Shown here: positions 41,562-51,698 of the stretch, piece by piece
Layout of the letters: every line of letters begins with the position of its first letter
How positions within the stretch are numbered: position 1 is the first letter of the stretch
Source: Halomonas huangheensis
GTDB taxonomy: Bacteria; Pseudomonadota; Gammaproteobacteria; Pseudomonadales; Halomonadaceae
Length of the DNA: 64,000 nucleotides
NCBI RefSeq assembly: GCF_001431725.1
Contig: NZ_CP013106.1
Span: 4,154,001-4,218,000, forward strand
Direction: 5' to 3'
Made by a program: the position numbers and the translations under genes
The notes under the pieces: generated by a model
The model's input: only the letters and a program-made list of their open reading frames with translations
The model's database searches: none
Told to the model about the DNA's origin: nothing

Positions 41562-44042
41562 TCAATTAAGTGCGCGAACCTCAATTTCTACCCGGCGATT
41601 CGGCGCCAGGCACGCGATGCGCTCGGAGCGACTCATGCTGCCTTCACACTGCACCAGTGGACGCTCGTTACCTGCGCCAACCGCTTCAATCAGCTCTGGC
41701 GCCATGCCTTTACCGATCATGTAGGTACGTACGGTCTCGGCACGCTCCAGTGAAAGTCGCTTGTTGACGCTCGCCGAACCAATCTGATCGGCATGACCGG
41801 TAATGGTGATACGGCCCAGATTGGGGGTATTGGAAAGCCGCTCGACGACCTGGTTGAGCTGACGCTGCCCCGCCCCCTGCAAACCGGCAAAGTCCGCACG
41901 GCCGAAGGCAAACAAGGTGTCGGACTCCAGGGTGATGGTTTCCAGCGTGCGCAGTGAGCGATTCAACAAGCCATCGATATAGTTGCGGCTCGACGAGATC
42001 AGGAAAGCGTTGTCACTGATACGCGGCACATCAGCGAGATGAATCTGTGCGGCATAGAAGTCGATCTGCCGGCTGGCGTAATCGAGATCACGCTGATCCC
42101 GTTGCCCACTTCGCGCCTCGGCAATTGCCGGATACCAGTAGTCCGGCACCCGCTGGCGCAGCAGATCCTTTTCGACCTTATCGCGTGGCGTGCGCGACAG
42201 CTCGAGATAGGTAAGAAGCGTCGAGTTACCGAAATCCGCCAGCGCCTGTGGTGAGTTATCCACTGGCCGTGCGTAGGGCTCAATGCTCTCCACCTCGATG
42301 TCTTCCAGACGCTCACCTCCAGATTGATAAACCGGGATGGTCGGCAGCACGAACAAGGATTGATTGAGGTTCTCGGCCACCGGCGTGAGCATCACGCGAT
42401 CGATCTGCGTGAAATACGCTTCGCGCAGCGACGGCTCGAGATCCTTGCCGTGATAGAGGCCAAAGCCCATCGACCAGGGCACGCCCTCTTGATGGCGCTC
42501 GAAATAGCGCTCCGCATCACCGCGCATGGCATCCAGTGTCTGCCAATGGGTATAGCTATCAGCCTTCTGGCTATCGGCTTCGCTGGCCTCAACCAACTGA
42601 GTATCGATCTGCTCAAGTTCAGCGGCGTTGTGGTAGAAGGAAACTCCCCAGGCAATACACAGCAACAATGCCAGGGCGAGCGCAGCCCAACTCCAGCGCA
42701 ATTGACGCTGACGTACGCAATCGCGCCCAGTGTAGAGGCCAACCAGGTGTTGGTCGGGCAGAATCACCTGCGAGAACAGTCCGGTCACGAACAGGCTTTT
42801 GCCATCCTGCCGGGAGCCAATTCCACGCCCACCAGACAACTTGAAGCGCTGCGCCACCGAGCGCGCATGCTCGCCCTGTGCAGGCTGACCATCGGCCAGC
42901 GCGCTGGTGAAATAGAAACCACGCAGGAGAGGCGCCGACTGATAGGGGTTGGCCTGCAACAAGGCGCCGACAAAACCACTCAGAACGCCAGACAGCGCAC
43001 GCAGCTCCAATGGGAACTCGAGTGCCGCTGGATCCTCACGGGTACGGATGACATCGCTTTCGATCAGGCTCTGCTCACCGATTGCGCGACACCGCGACAC
43101 CAGACGCGCCAAGCCTTCGGAAAAGCGCTGTTTGAGGTTGGCATTGGCGAAATCCTGATGCGGGAAGGTCATACCCAGCACTTCCTCGCGCTGATCAGGC
43201 TCCAACTGCGCATGGAACTGACGGAAGCCGGGAATCAGGTCGCTCTTGGTGAAGACCAGGTAGATCGGTAGCGCCATCCCGAGCAGTTCATGAGTCTCCT
43301 GAATTCGCTCGCGCAAGCGTTGGGCCAGCGTCTCACGCTCAACCTCGGTGCTACCTATCAGTTCGTCGGCACTGACCGCGACGATCAAACCATTGAGCGG
43401 CCGACGCGAGCGATGACGCTTGAGCAGCTCCAGGAACGCGCGCCACTTACCCACTTCTTCCTCGTCGCTGACATAACGGCCAGCGGTATCCAGCAGCACG
43501 GCCTCGCTACTGAAGAACCAGTCACAGTGGCGCGTACCACCAACGCCGGAAACACGAGCGTTCTCGCGGTCAGAGAACGGGAAGTCGAGCCCTGAACGAT
43601 ATACCAGGGTGCTCTTGCCGACCGCTGGCTGGCCAATCACCAGATACCAGGGCAAGCGATACAACAGATCACGCTTGCGGCCCTTGCCGCCACCATTCTT
43701 CTTCATGCGCTCCAGCGCATTGAGCAGACGCTCGCGAAGCAGGCTGACTTCCTCGCGATCCTCTGGAGCAGCGCCCAATACGGCATCATCAGCGTTCTGG
43801 ATCAACAATGACTCAACATCACCGTCCTTGCTGCGCCCCACTCCTCGGTAGAGCAGCAACAGGTAGAGTGCGGAAGCGACCAGGAACACCAGAATTCCCA
43901 CCAGCAGGCTATCCAGTGATGAGAAGCCCCACCAGCTGCCGAGCCCCCAGATCACGAAGATCAACAGGAAGAACCCCAGCGCCATGCCGTAAGGACGATA
44001 TCTTGCCCAGTAGTATTTCAGCTTGTTCATCAGCTTTTTCAC
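41562..44042 (-). CDS. TssM-like protein with C-terminal OmpA domain
   Basis: Protein of 826 aa with two N-terminal membrane segments, a G-domain with Walker A GQPAVGKST (about residues 137-145) and ImcF-type motifs (LDTAGRY, TKSDLIPGF), a third membrane segment (about 445-463), and a periplasmic part. Instead of the usual TssM C-terminal domain it ends in an OmpA-like peptidoglycan-binding domain (about 715-825; ITGHADQIGS, LSLERAETVR, CLAPNRRVEIEV). A separate full-length TssM is encoded upstream and TssL lacks an OmpA part, so this protein may anchor the membrane complex to the cell wall. Its start overlaps the tagF stop (GTGA). Confidence 0.88.
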   Translation of the reverse strand: MKKLMNKLKYYWARYRPYGMALGFFLLIFVIWGLGSWWGFSSLDSLLVGILVFLVASALYLLLLYRGVGRSKDGDVESLLIQNADDAVLGAAPEDREEVSLLRERLLNALERMKKNGGGKGRKRDLLYRLPWYLVIGQPAVGKSTLVYRSGLDFPFSDRENARVSGVGGTRHCDWFFSSEAVLLDTAGRYVSDEEEVGKWRAFLELLKRHRSRRPLNGLIVAVSADELIGSTEVERETLAQRLRERIQETHELLGMALPIYLVFTKSDLIPGFRQFHAQLEPDQREEVLGMTFPHQDFANANLKQRFSEGLARLVSRCRAIGEQSLIESDVIRTREDPAALEFPLELRALSGVLSGFVGALLQANPYQSAPLLRGFYFTSALADGQPAQGEHARSVAQRFKLSGGRGIGSRQDGKSLFVTGLFSQVILPDQHLVGLYTGRDCVRQRQLRWSWAALALALLLCIAWGVSFYHNAAELEQIDTQLVEASEADSQKADSYTHWQTLDAMRGDAERYFERHQEGVPWSMGFGLYHGKDLEPSLREAYFTQIDRVMLTPVAENLNQSLFVLPTIPVYQSGGERLEDIEVESIEPYARPVDNSPQALADFGNSTLLTYLELSRTPRDKVEKDLLRQRVPDYWYPAIAEARSGQRDQRDLDYASRQIDFYAAQIHLADVPRISDNAFLISSSRNYIDGLLNRSLRTLETITLESDTLFAFGRADFAGLQGAGQRQLNQVVERLSNTPNLGRITITGHADQIGSASVNKRLSLERAETVRTYMIGKGMAPELIEAVGAGNERPLVQCEGSMSRSERIACLAPNRRVEIEVRALN

Positions 44043-44983
44043 CACGATATGGTTCCCCTGCTCCCCATTGGGTTTTCCTGGTCAGGAAACCGCGTTATAT
44101 ACGTCCCCATATCCAGCTCAGCCGGCGGTAGCGCCATATCCGCCCAGCGCGGATTGAATTCTTCGAAGGCTTCGAGTACATCAACGCGCGCTGCACTCGA
44201 TGCCTGGCCGGACAGCAACCGGAATGCTTCATGATCGGCGCTGGCGAAACGCCAGAGCTGAGGACGCATGAAGTCATCAACCAACAGGCTCGCCTTGGCC
44301 CGGTGCGGCACCTGATACTCCAGCCAATGTAGCCAGAGGTCTGCGGCCGGACGTTTGAGAGCTCGCTCGGCAGGCAGCGGCAGCACGGCCTGAAACGTCT
44401 CTCCACGCTGCAGACCTTGATGCAGTACCTGCATGCGCAGCGCGAAGGCGTTGGCGATGAACTCGGGGAAGCTGGGTTCCAGCGCCTTCACCAGATCGCT
44501 GAAACGCACATCCTCGAGAAAGCGTTGCAACAGGCGTTGCTGAAGCTTGAGGTCTGCATCCCCCAGTTCGCGCAGCTCATCGATGCTGTGATGCAACTCT
44601 TCAACGCTGGATTCTCCGTGCACTGTGCGTTGCAACAAGGTGCGCAGTTGGCCAGAGAAGGTTTCGCTGAGGGTGTGCACACCGACACTGCCCTCCACCT
44701 GCGACGCCACGCTGAGGCGCTGAAAGATCAACAGCGGGTAGCGACGCCCACTGGCATCGCAGGAGCTGTGCAGTCCTCCCAGCAGCCAGTAGCCATTGCT
44801 GGCACGGAAATGGAAGAAGCAGGTCGGCAGGGCATCGAACTGGTCCTGCCAGCTGTCATCCTGGTCGGCCATCCTCGCCAGACAACGCTGTAGCCAGGTA
44901 TCCAGCTCCTGCACGTCCTTGTAGGCGGCGTTATACGCCACGAAGTCGGCACTTCCCGGCACTTTGCCGAAATATCCGATCAT
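44039..44983 (-). CDS. tagF: T6SS-associated protein TagF
   Basis: TagF of 314 aa. The N-terminus MIGYFGKVPGSADFVAYN and FHFRASNGYWLLGGLHSSCDASGRRYPL are typical of the ImpM/TagF domain. In Pseudomonas aeruginosa TagF is a post-translational repressor that acts together with the Ppk/Ppp/Fha cascade, but no fha, ppkA or pppA gene is found in this window. It overlaps the TssM-OmpA gene and follows tssM by 38 bases. Confidence 0.92.
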   Translation of the reverse strand: MIGYFGKVPGSADFVAYNAAYKDVQELDTWLQRCLARMADQDDSWQDQFDALPTCFFHFRASNGYWLLGGLHSSCDASGRRYPLLIFQRLSVASQVEGSVGVHTLSETFSGQLRTLLQRTVHGESSVEELHHSIDELRELGDADLKLQQRLLQRFLEDVRFSDLVKALEPSFPEFIANAFALRMQVLHQGLQRGETFQAVLPLPAERALKRPAADLWLHWLEYQVPHRAKASLLVDDFMRPQLWRFASADHEAFRLLSGQASSAARVDVLEAFEEFNPRWADMALPPAELDMGTYITRFPDQENPMGSRGTISW

Positions 44984-45021
44984 GGCGTGACCTCCCCGAC
45001 CTGCTGCCTATCTGCCATCAC

Positions 45022-48000
45022 TCAACGCGCTCCTGATGGTGTAGGAATCCGTAAACGCCGCACCTGCTTGAGGTCGGTGAGCTTGACGCCACCAAAGTTG
45101 CGCGCCACCAGACTCACCGGCCCCATGCTGGTGTACCAGGTGAAACGCTGACGCACCGCATCAAGATTGGTGACATCGGCGGAGTCAATCAGCTTCAACA
45201 ACCCCCAACGCGACGGAAAATCGAAGACCGTCACACGTTGCCCACCGAAGGTGACAACTTCCAGGCGCGCCCCAGCCTGACGCTCATCACCCGGCCAGGT
45301 GAATCGTTCCCACGACTGAGGGCCATTGCGATATTGCTGCTGCTGGCCGTCCAACGTCAGCTCGATCGAGGTGAAGTTGGATGCCGGCTGGATCATGATC
45401 TCGAAACCATTCTCGACATCCGCCAGGCTCTCCAGCACCCGACCGACACTGGTTCCTTCAGCGATGGTCGCCGTGATACTCGGATCGACCAGCGGTTCTC
45501 CTTCGCCCCCCGCCTCATCGAGATTGCCGACCTCCTTCTCATCGAAGGTCACCAACAACCCGGACTGCGGATCAACGAACTGGCGAAGGTCACGCACTGA
45601 GGCTTCGTTGCTGGAATCACTGACGGGATAACGGCCGTTGACCATGCTCTGCCATGGCGTGGCGATCTGATCGCTCCAGGCGGCCGCCAACTGCTCGGCA
45701 ATCGGCCCATCGAGACTGGCCACCGAGAACTCCACCGGATCACGGAACAGGCTCTGTATCGATTGCACCAGCTCATCGCGTGAGGTATCGATGTTGGCCG
45801 CGACATAGTTGCGCACGGCGGTAATCTCATTGGGATTGCCGCCGATCACGTCTTCCATCAATTGCTTGGTACGCTTACCCAGGTCGCCACGCTCGAGGCT
45901 ATCGAGGCGCGCCTTCAACTGACGCAGCAACAGCAGGTACTGATCCATATGGTTGCTGTCGCCCTCGGCACCGGCCTCGGTGGAGAACAGATTGCTCACC
46001 GGCTCGAAGTGGTAAGCGAGGAAGCCATCATGGATCGGTGGCATATCACTGAGCAGCGCCACCTTGTCGGCGGCTTCATCACCGCTTACCCAATCCAGGG
46101 TACCCTGCCAGAACCCCTGAGACTCCGACGTACCGGCCTCACCTTCCTCACCAGCACTCTCGGCCTGGCGCTGCTTGGCCTCTCGGGAGTCCCAGTTGGT
46201 GTTTTCATTCACTACCTGAAGCAGGACTTTCAGCGGTGAACGCTGATAATCACTGAGCTGAGTCAAGTGAGCGCGCGAGTTGCTCAGGTCATCAAAACGC
46301 CGCACACCGACATCGGCGATGAAGCGCTCCCAGGCATAGACGTAATCGCTCTTGTAGCGACCCAACACCTCGCTGGCGAACTGCGCCTTGCCCTGCACTT
46401 CATCCAGCGATGAATCGCCTTCCAACACCCAATCGCGCTCAACTTCAATGTCCGAGGCCAGCGTCTTCGCCAGTTCCGGACGCACGAATTCCTCCCACAC
46501 TCGGTGAGTAAAGAACGCTGGCACGGCTTCACCGGCATACATCATCGGCTGGCCGGCTTCCGGCAGAATGTCGGCCAGCGTCAGCGGCGGGAATTGCTCC
46601 TCCGACAGCAGACGCAGGCGCAGATATTCACGATCCGCGGGAGACTGGTTGACCAGGAAGGACTTGAGATCGGCCCGTGCCTGAGCGATCAATCGTTCGT
46701 CAGGCTCGATGGCCGGTGCCTTGCCTTGAGCAAGGTAGTCACTGTAGAGCGCCACATTATCGGCAATCAGTGAGCGCTCACCTGGTACCCGTGAGCTGCG
46801 ATCGGACAAGTGCTGCCAGGCGCGCGGCAACATGTTGCTGACGAACTCGCTCTGGTCTGCGTGGGCCTCGGGGTTGCTCAGGACCAGATACAGCTTGAGC
46901 ACGTCATAAGCATCGATCAGGTCTGCAACCTGCGTCGGCTCCAGACGATTGAGTGCTGCATCGGTGAAGGCCGGCCCTGCATGGGTGAACGCGGAACTCG
47001 CGATTTCCTCGTCGCTCAACCCATTCCGCCAGGCATCTCGCGCCCCCTCACGCAATGCATCTCGACCCTGCTGACGTGCGCTCCAGAAGGCGTCATTGGC
47101 ACTACCGCGTACCCGATAATCGAGCTCACCACGCACACGTCCAGCCAGTTCACCAGGTGATCGCGGAATACTGCCCAGCGACGGGCGGCTGGTCAGGCGG
47201 TCTCGCATCCGATCACCGCTCTCCGAAACCATGTTGCGGCCTTCGCCCATCGCGCCAGCGACCATTCCAGAGTCACCCGTTTCATCTTCACTGACTGGTA
47301 CTTCAATCTGGTTGTCGAGTCCCAGCGAGGTGGCCAGCGCTCCTACCTCGGCCAGACGCCGCCCCAGATCCTCGCCCAATGGCGTGAGCACCTGATCACG
47401 CATGGCATCCATCCACACCTGCTCAACAGCGGGGCGCAAATCATCATCGATCCCCAGACCCGCATTCTGCCAGGCGGCCAGCCCTTCGCGCTCCTCACTC
47501 TTCAGATGAACCAACTGTTCGTTGAGCATCGACAATCGATCACTGTCGGATGCATCGACAACCGCATCCAGTTGCTCATCCAACTGCTGGCCTTGCTTAT
47601 AGCTGAGCCACCAGGAATGGCCGAGCAATGCCAACACACCGATGCCGACGAGCCCTGCCACGCCTACCATCCAAAGGTTGGAGCCCTGCCGACGTCCATT
47701 GCGGGAATAGTGCTGTACCAGGTTGCGGTCTGCGATCAACACATCGCGGAACAGTCCCTGGATGAAATAACTACGGTCACTGCGTGCACGACTCACTGGG
47801 CGTTCCGCAGCGCCTTCGGTAAGGGCGAAGGTATTGCAGGTCTGCACATCAATGATGGCTTCCAGACCTTCACCCTGTTGTAGAGCACTGGTGAAGTACA
47901 GACCACGCGTCAGTGGCGCCGTATCAGGGTTATGACGCAGGTCGAAAGGTTCGAGAAAATCCGTCAGACGACCGTGAATCTCGGCGACATAATCCGGGAA

Positions 48001-48966
48001 GCGCAACAGAGCGCTGGTGGTGTTACGCCCCTCTTCCACCACCTGGCGATCAACATGAGCACGCAATGCCTCGACCATCGGCGCGAAACGCCGAGCAAAG
48101 GACTCACCGAGGCCCTTTCCGCGGATATCCGCTACCGGGAAAGTCATCCCCCAGGGTGTCTGGCGTGCAGTGGAATCAAGACTGTGGAAAGCCTCGATAA
48201 AGCCCGGCAGCAGGTCGGCCTTACTGAAACACAGGTAAACCGGCGGTGCCGACCCCAGTGCCTTGTGATATTCGTTGATGCGCTCAATCAGTTGCTGAGC
48301 CAGTGCGTGGTTATCCTCGCGTGGCGCACGCAGCAGCTCGGGGAGGTCGATGACCACCACCAGACCGTTGATCGGCTTGCGCCGACGACGGCGAGCCAAC
48401 AGGCGCAGGAAGTTGGCAAACTCCTGGGCCGGCTGCTCTTCCGCGATGTAGCGCCCAGCAGTATCAACCAGCACCGCATCACTGCCGAAGTACCAATCAC
48501 AGTATTGGGTGCCGGACTCGGCACCGAGGCCAGCAACACCGGTATTGAGACCGGAACGCGTCAGCAACGAAGTCTTGCCTGATGCCGAATGTCCGACCAC
48601 CAGATACCAGGGCAGCTCACTGAGTGTGCCGCCGCGACCACCGCGCGCCTTGAGCATGCCCAGCGCTGACTTGAGGCGTTCACGCAGGACTTCGTAATCA
48701 CTGGCCTGAGAGGCCACGCTCGCCGCTTCGCGATTGACCTCCAGTTGCACCAGCTCCTCGAGGTCACGCTCAGCACGGACCTGACGGTACTTGCGCAGAA
48801 CTATCGCCAATAGCCAGATGGCTGTGAGTAGTGCCACCGCAATGGCGAGGCGCTGCGGACCACCACCGAGACGCGGGATCCACCACACGCACAACACTAC
48901 TGCTGCCAGCCAAAGAGCAAAGGACAGCAGCCAGAAACTCTTGAGGAATCTCAATAATCGCCGCAT
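45022..48966 (-). CDS. tssM: T6SS membrane complex protein TssM (IcmF)
   Basis: Inner-membrane TssM of 1314 aa, close to family length. Two N-terminal membrane segments, a cytoplasmic G-domain with Walker A GHSASGKT (about residues 125-132), LVDTAGRY and CFSKADLLPGF, a third membrane segment (about 455-475), then the long periplasmic part with the C-terminal domain that contacts TssJ (LRQFVDPQSGLLVTFDE and FTWYTSMGPVSLVARNFGG). The frame begins at 48990, but ATG 48966 follows GAGG and gives the normal MRRLLRFLKSFW opening. It overlaps or adjoins tssL. Confidence 0.95.
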   Translation of the reverse strand: MRRLLRFLKSFWLLSFALWLAAVVLCVWWIPRLGGGPQRLAIAVALLTAIWLLAIVLRKYRQVRAERDLEELVQLEVNREAASVASQASDYEVLRERLKSALGMLKARGGRGGTLSELPWYLVVGHSASGKTSLLTRSGLNTGVAGLGAESGTQYCDWYFGSDAVLVDTAGRYIAEEQPAQEFANFLRLLARRRRRKPINGLVVVIDLPELLRAPREDNHALAQQLIERINEYHKALGSAPPVYLCFSKADLLPGFIEAFHSLDSTARQTPWGMTFPVADIRGKGLGESFARRFAPMVEALRAHVDRQVVEEGRNTTSALLRFPDYVAEIHGRLTDFLEPFDLRHNPDTAPLTRGLYFTSALQQGEGLEAIIDVQTCNTFALTEGAAERPVSRARSDRSYFIQGLFRDVLIADRNLVQHYSRNGRRQGSNLWMVGVAGLVGIGVLALLGHSWWLSYKQGQQLDEQLDAVVDASDSDRLSMLNEQLVHLKSEEREGLAAWQNAGLGIDDDLRPAVEQVWMDAMRDQVLTPLGEDLGRRLAEVGALATSLGLDNQIEVPVSEDETGDSGMVAGAMGEGRNMVSESGDRMRDRLTSRPSLGSIPRSPGELAGRVRGELDYRVRGSANDAFWSARQQGRDALREGARDAWRNGLSDEEIASSAFTHAGPAFTDAALNRLEPTQVADLIDAYDVLKLYLVLSNPEAHADQSEFVSNMLPRAWQHLSDRSSRVPGERSLIADNVALYSDYLAQGKAPAIEPDERLIAQARADLKSFLVNQSPADREYLRLRLLSEEQFPPLTLADILPEAGQPMMYAGEAVPAFFTHRVWEEFVRPELAKTLASDIEVERDWVLEGDSSLDEVQGKAQFASEVLGRYKSDYVYAWERFIADVGVRRFDDLSNSRAHLTQLSDYQRSPLKVLLQVVNENTNWDSREAKQRQAESAGEEGEAGTSESQGFWQGTLDWVSGDEAADKVALLSDMPPIHDGFLAYHFEPVSNLFSTEAGAEGDSNHMDQYLLLLRQLKARLDSLERGDLGKRTKQLMEDVIGGNPNEITAVRNYVAANIDTSRDELVQSIQSLFRDPVEFSVASLDGPIAEQLAAAWSDQIATPWQSMVNGRYPVSDSSNEASVRDLRQFVDPQSGLLVTFDEKEVGNLDEAGGEGEPLVDPSITATIAEGTSVGRVLESLADVENGFEIMIQPASNFTSIELTLDGQQQQYRNGPQSWERFTWPGDERQAGARLEVVTFGGQRVTVFDFPSRWGLLKLIDSADVTNLDAVRQRFTWYTSMGPVSLVARNFGGVKLTDLKQVRRLRIPTPSGAR

Positions 48967-48976
48967 GGAGACACCC

Positions 48977-49693
48977 TCAAGATGATTCAAACAGCGTCTG
49001 CAGGCGCTCGATCAACGCCTCGACTCGTGAATCCAGAATGCCGTCCAGCACCAGGAACACCACGCCACACAGCAGCGCGATCAATACCAGGTAGACCCAC
49101 ACCGGAATCTCGTGACGCAGCAGCTGACCTACCTGATCGGGCAAGCGCCAATCTGGCGCCAGCTCTTTGGGTGACTTGCGATAACGCGCAATGTCCTGAC
49201 CCAGGGTGTTGGCGATATAGCGCAGTTGGTCGCGGTGCTCGAGGCGATACTTGCCCTCGAACCCCAGCGCCAGGCACAGGTGATAGACCTCCAGCACATC
49301 CACGTTGCCCTTGACGTCACTACGCAACGAGTCGAGCCGTTCGAAGAAGCCTTCACCCGCCAGGTGTACGCCGAAATAGCGGTATTGCAGCGGATGCAGC
49401 TCAATATGTTGACGAATGTTGTTGGCCCCGGCACCGAGCACACTCTCATCGAGGAAAGCACACATCGCGTACTGGGCGTCGCGGTACTGCTCCATGGAGT
49501 AGCCTGCGGCCAGCGCCTGTGACTCCAGTTCACTGAAGTAGGTGGCGACGTGCTCGAGAAAAGCATCGACGCTCTGCGCTTCACTGCCACGGCGAATCAT
49601 CAGCACCATGGAAAAGAAATCCTGCGTCAGGCCGAGCAGCGTGGTCGGTGCCTCCACTGCTGAATCCTGTTGTGTCGTTATGTACTGATTCAT
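48977..49693 (-). CDS. tssL: T6SS membrane complex protein TssL (DotU), short form
   Basis: TssL of 238 aa: a cytoplasmic helical domain (LRSDVKGNVDVLEVYHLCLALGFEGKYR is the DotU signature) and one C-terminal membrane segment (WVYLVLIALLCGVVFLVL) with a short periplasmic end. There is no OmpA extension, unlike longer TssL proteins; the OmpA domain in this locus is on the second TssM-like protein. It overlaps tssK by four bases. Confidence 0.95.
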   Translation of the reverse strand: MNQYITTQQDSAVEAPTTLLGLTQDFFSMVLMIRRGSEAQSVDAFLEHVATYFSELESQALAAGYSMEQYRDAQYAMCAFLDESVLGAGANNIRQHIELHPLQYRYFGVHLAGEGFFERLDSLRSDVKGNVDVLEVYHLCLALGFEGKYRLEHRDQLRYIANTLGQDIARYRKSPKELAPDWRLPDQVGQLLRHEIPVWVYLVLIALLCGVVFLVLDGILDSRVEALIERLQTLFESS

Positions 49694-51033
49694 TTGAGCA
49701 CCGCCATCAGTTCAATCTTGAGATTGGTGAAGCCACTGGGGACGTAGAAGGCGATGGCCTGCGCCGACATCATCCGCTCATACATCTGGCCGCGCGGTTC
49801 CAGTGCAAAGTAGTGATTGTCGAGACGCACGGGGATCGCCACCGGCAGTCGGCTGGCGTGAACCAGCGAACCACCAGGCATGGCGCTGTTGACCACGACC
49901 TCGATATCCTCCGGTGAGCCGACCTTGAAGGCGCGAGGCACCAGTTCGATAAGTCGAGCTCCGGGCATATCGGCATGCACGCAGACGTAGAAGTCGGCAT
50001 CCACCAGACGCGAATCGTGCAGTCGTCCCACGAAGTAGGAAGGTTTGGTCTGCTCCAGTGCGATCGGGATGTACTGGTTGGGCACCACGGTATCGAGCAG
50101 CTCACGTGCCATGCTGTCGAGCCGATACAACGACGCCGTGGGGTCCTCGTGGCGATAGGCCGGCAGATCGCCAAGCCGATGGCTCATCGAGAAGGTCATC
50201 AGACTCGACACGAGGTCCGCCAGGAAGGTGAACAGGCGCTCGGGGTGCAACCGGGGATGCTGCAGCAGATGCGCCAGATGCGGATAGGCGCGATTGACGG
50301 TGTACAGCAACCAGAACAGCGTGACATCGCTGGAACCAAACTCCGCCACCTGGTCGGCACGCTCCCGACGGCGGTTCGACAGTGCCTCGCTCTTGGCCTG
50401 CAGCACTCCGATCAAGCGCTGAGCCAGCGTCATCAGCGTGTCACTGGCGCCAAGATGCAGACTTGGAGGGACAAAGCTGCCGTCCACCGAGAACCCACCG
50501 GTGGCGTTACGCTTGAGCAGTACCAGCGGGCAATGACTGGTACCTTCCAGGTCATCGCCTTCCAGCAATAGACGAACATTGAGCTCCAGCAATGAGAGTT
50601 CGTTCTCGACATCACCTTCGACCAGATCCGGAAGATTGCTGAAGCGCTGCCGATAGCGGCGGCTGCTGCCACGCCGATGCTCGTCATCAACCACATTGGA
50701 GGAGAACGGTTCAGTCAAACGCAATGCGGCAAAAATGCGGCACTCGGAGACACCGCTCACCTCACCGAGGTCACGTGCGGGTGGCAACGGATCGTGCTGC
50801 GGCGCATCCACCAGAGTCCCATCGGGAAACACCAGCTTGAGGCGCGTTAGCTGCAGGCGCCCCTGGGCCAGCGCATCGACATCGACTTCCAGCTCCTGCA
50901 CCCCCCAATTGAAGGCACCGACACGCTGGCTCGCCTCACTCAGCTGATGCTGGTGATACTCGTCCTGATACTGAAAGTGCTGAGGTTGAAGGAACATCCC
51001 TTCCGACCACATCACGCGATTATGCTTGCTCAC
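49690..51033 (-). CDS. tssK: T6SS baseplate protein TssK
   Basis: TssK of 447 aa that connects the baseplate with the membrane complex. It opens with RVMWSEGMFLQPQHFQYQD, the strongest family hallmark, and has FLADLVSSLMTFSMSHRLGDLPAYRHED in the middle of the protein. It ends in MYERMMSAQAIAFYVPSGF. It overlaps tssL and follows tssJ after 37 bases. Confidence 0.96.
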   Translation of the reverse strand: MSKHNRVMWSEGMFLQPQHFQYQDEYHQHQLSEASQRVGAFNWGVQELEVDVDALAQGRLQLTRLKLVFPDGTLVDAPQHDPLPPARDLGEVSGVSECRIFAALRLTEPFSSNVVDDEHRRGSSRRYRQRFSNLPDLVEGDVENELSLLELNVRLLLEGDDLEGTSHCPLVLLKRNATGGFSVDGSFVPPSLHLGASDTLMTLAQRLIGVLQAKSEALSNRRRERADQVAEFGSSDVTLFWLLYTVNRAYPHLAHLLQHPRLHPERLFTFLADLVSSLMTFSMSHRLGDLPAYRHEDPTASLYRLDSMARELLDTVVPNQYIPIALEQTKPSYFVGRLHDSRLVDADFYVCVHADMPGARLIELVPRAFKVGSPEDIEVVVNSAMPGGSLVHASRLPVAIPVRLDNHYFALEPRGQMYERMMSAQAIAFYVPSGFTNLKIELMAVLK

Positions 51034-51070
51034 TGGTCCCTTCCCTTCTCAGCGCCGGTGGCGCGAGACA

Positions 51071-51643
51071 TCACTGGCTTTCGTTACGGGAGGCGAGTAG
51101 TTCAGCGCTGTCGCCTACCGCCTCCATGTGGTGGTCTGCGAGATGCACAATGACGCCATCCGGTGAAGTCAGGATGCCGTCCTTGCGCATTGCAGTGGCG
51201 TCAAACACCAGACGCCAGCGGTTGTCCGGCACCTGGCGAAAGAATGCCACCACTGCGATATAGCGCGTCTCCGTTGCCATGGGCGCGCTATCGACCACTT
51301 CGCGTTCCGGCAACAGCACGACTTCACGCTCACTGAGCAGCGAATCGCCCAATGCCTCGCTCGGGGCCTGCCACAGCAGCTGCGGCGATGCCGAGTTGAA
51401 GGCGGTGAGCGAGTTGAGCTGATAGATACGCGTGACAACCGACAGTGGATTGCCGTCGGCATCCGGATTGAGGTGCTCGTCGCCCTGGAGCGTCACCACG
51501 ACCTTTTCGTCCTGGTTGAACAACACGTCACCCACAGTGCCATCCAGTTGCTTTCCAATTCGCCCGCTCACGCCGCAACCGGCCAGCAGGCTGGATAGAA
51601 TCGCCACCATCACGAGGGACCACCATCCCTTGCGGTAACGCAT
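51071..51643 (-). CDS. tssJ: T6SS outer-membrane lipoprotein TssJ
   Basis: Lipoprotein of 190 aa with a signal peptide ending in the lipobox LLAGC (lipidated C23). The mature part has the transthyretin-like beta pattern of TssJ, with PLSVVTRIYQLNSLTAFNSA and VVAFFRQVPDNRWRLVF. ATG 51643 is preceded by AAGGGA; the longer frame is not part of the signal peptide. It anchors TssM to the outer membrane. Confidence 0.93.
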   Translation of the reverse strand: MRYRKGWWSLVMVAILSSLLAGCGVSGRIGKQLDGTVGDVLFNQDEKVVVTLQGDEHLNPDADGNPLSVVTRIYQLNSLTAFNSASPQLLWQAPSEALGDSLLSEREVVLLPEREVVDSAPMATETRYIAVVAFFRQVPDNRWRLVFDATAMRKDGILTSPDGVIVHLADHHMEAVGDSAELLASRNESQ

Positions 51644-51698
51644 GTGCTGTGTCCCTTCCCTGCGAGTTATCATTTTTCTTTATGTCCTTTGCTGCCGG

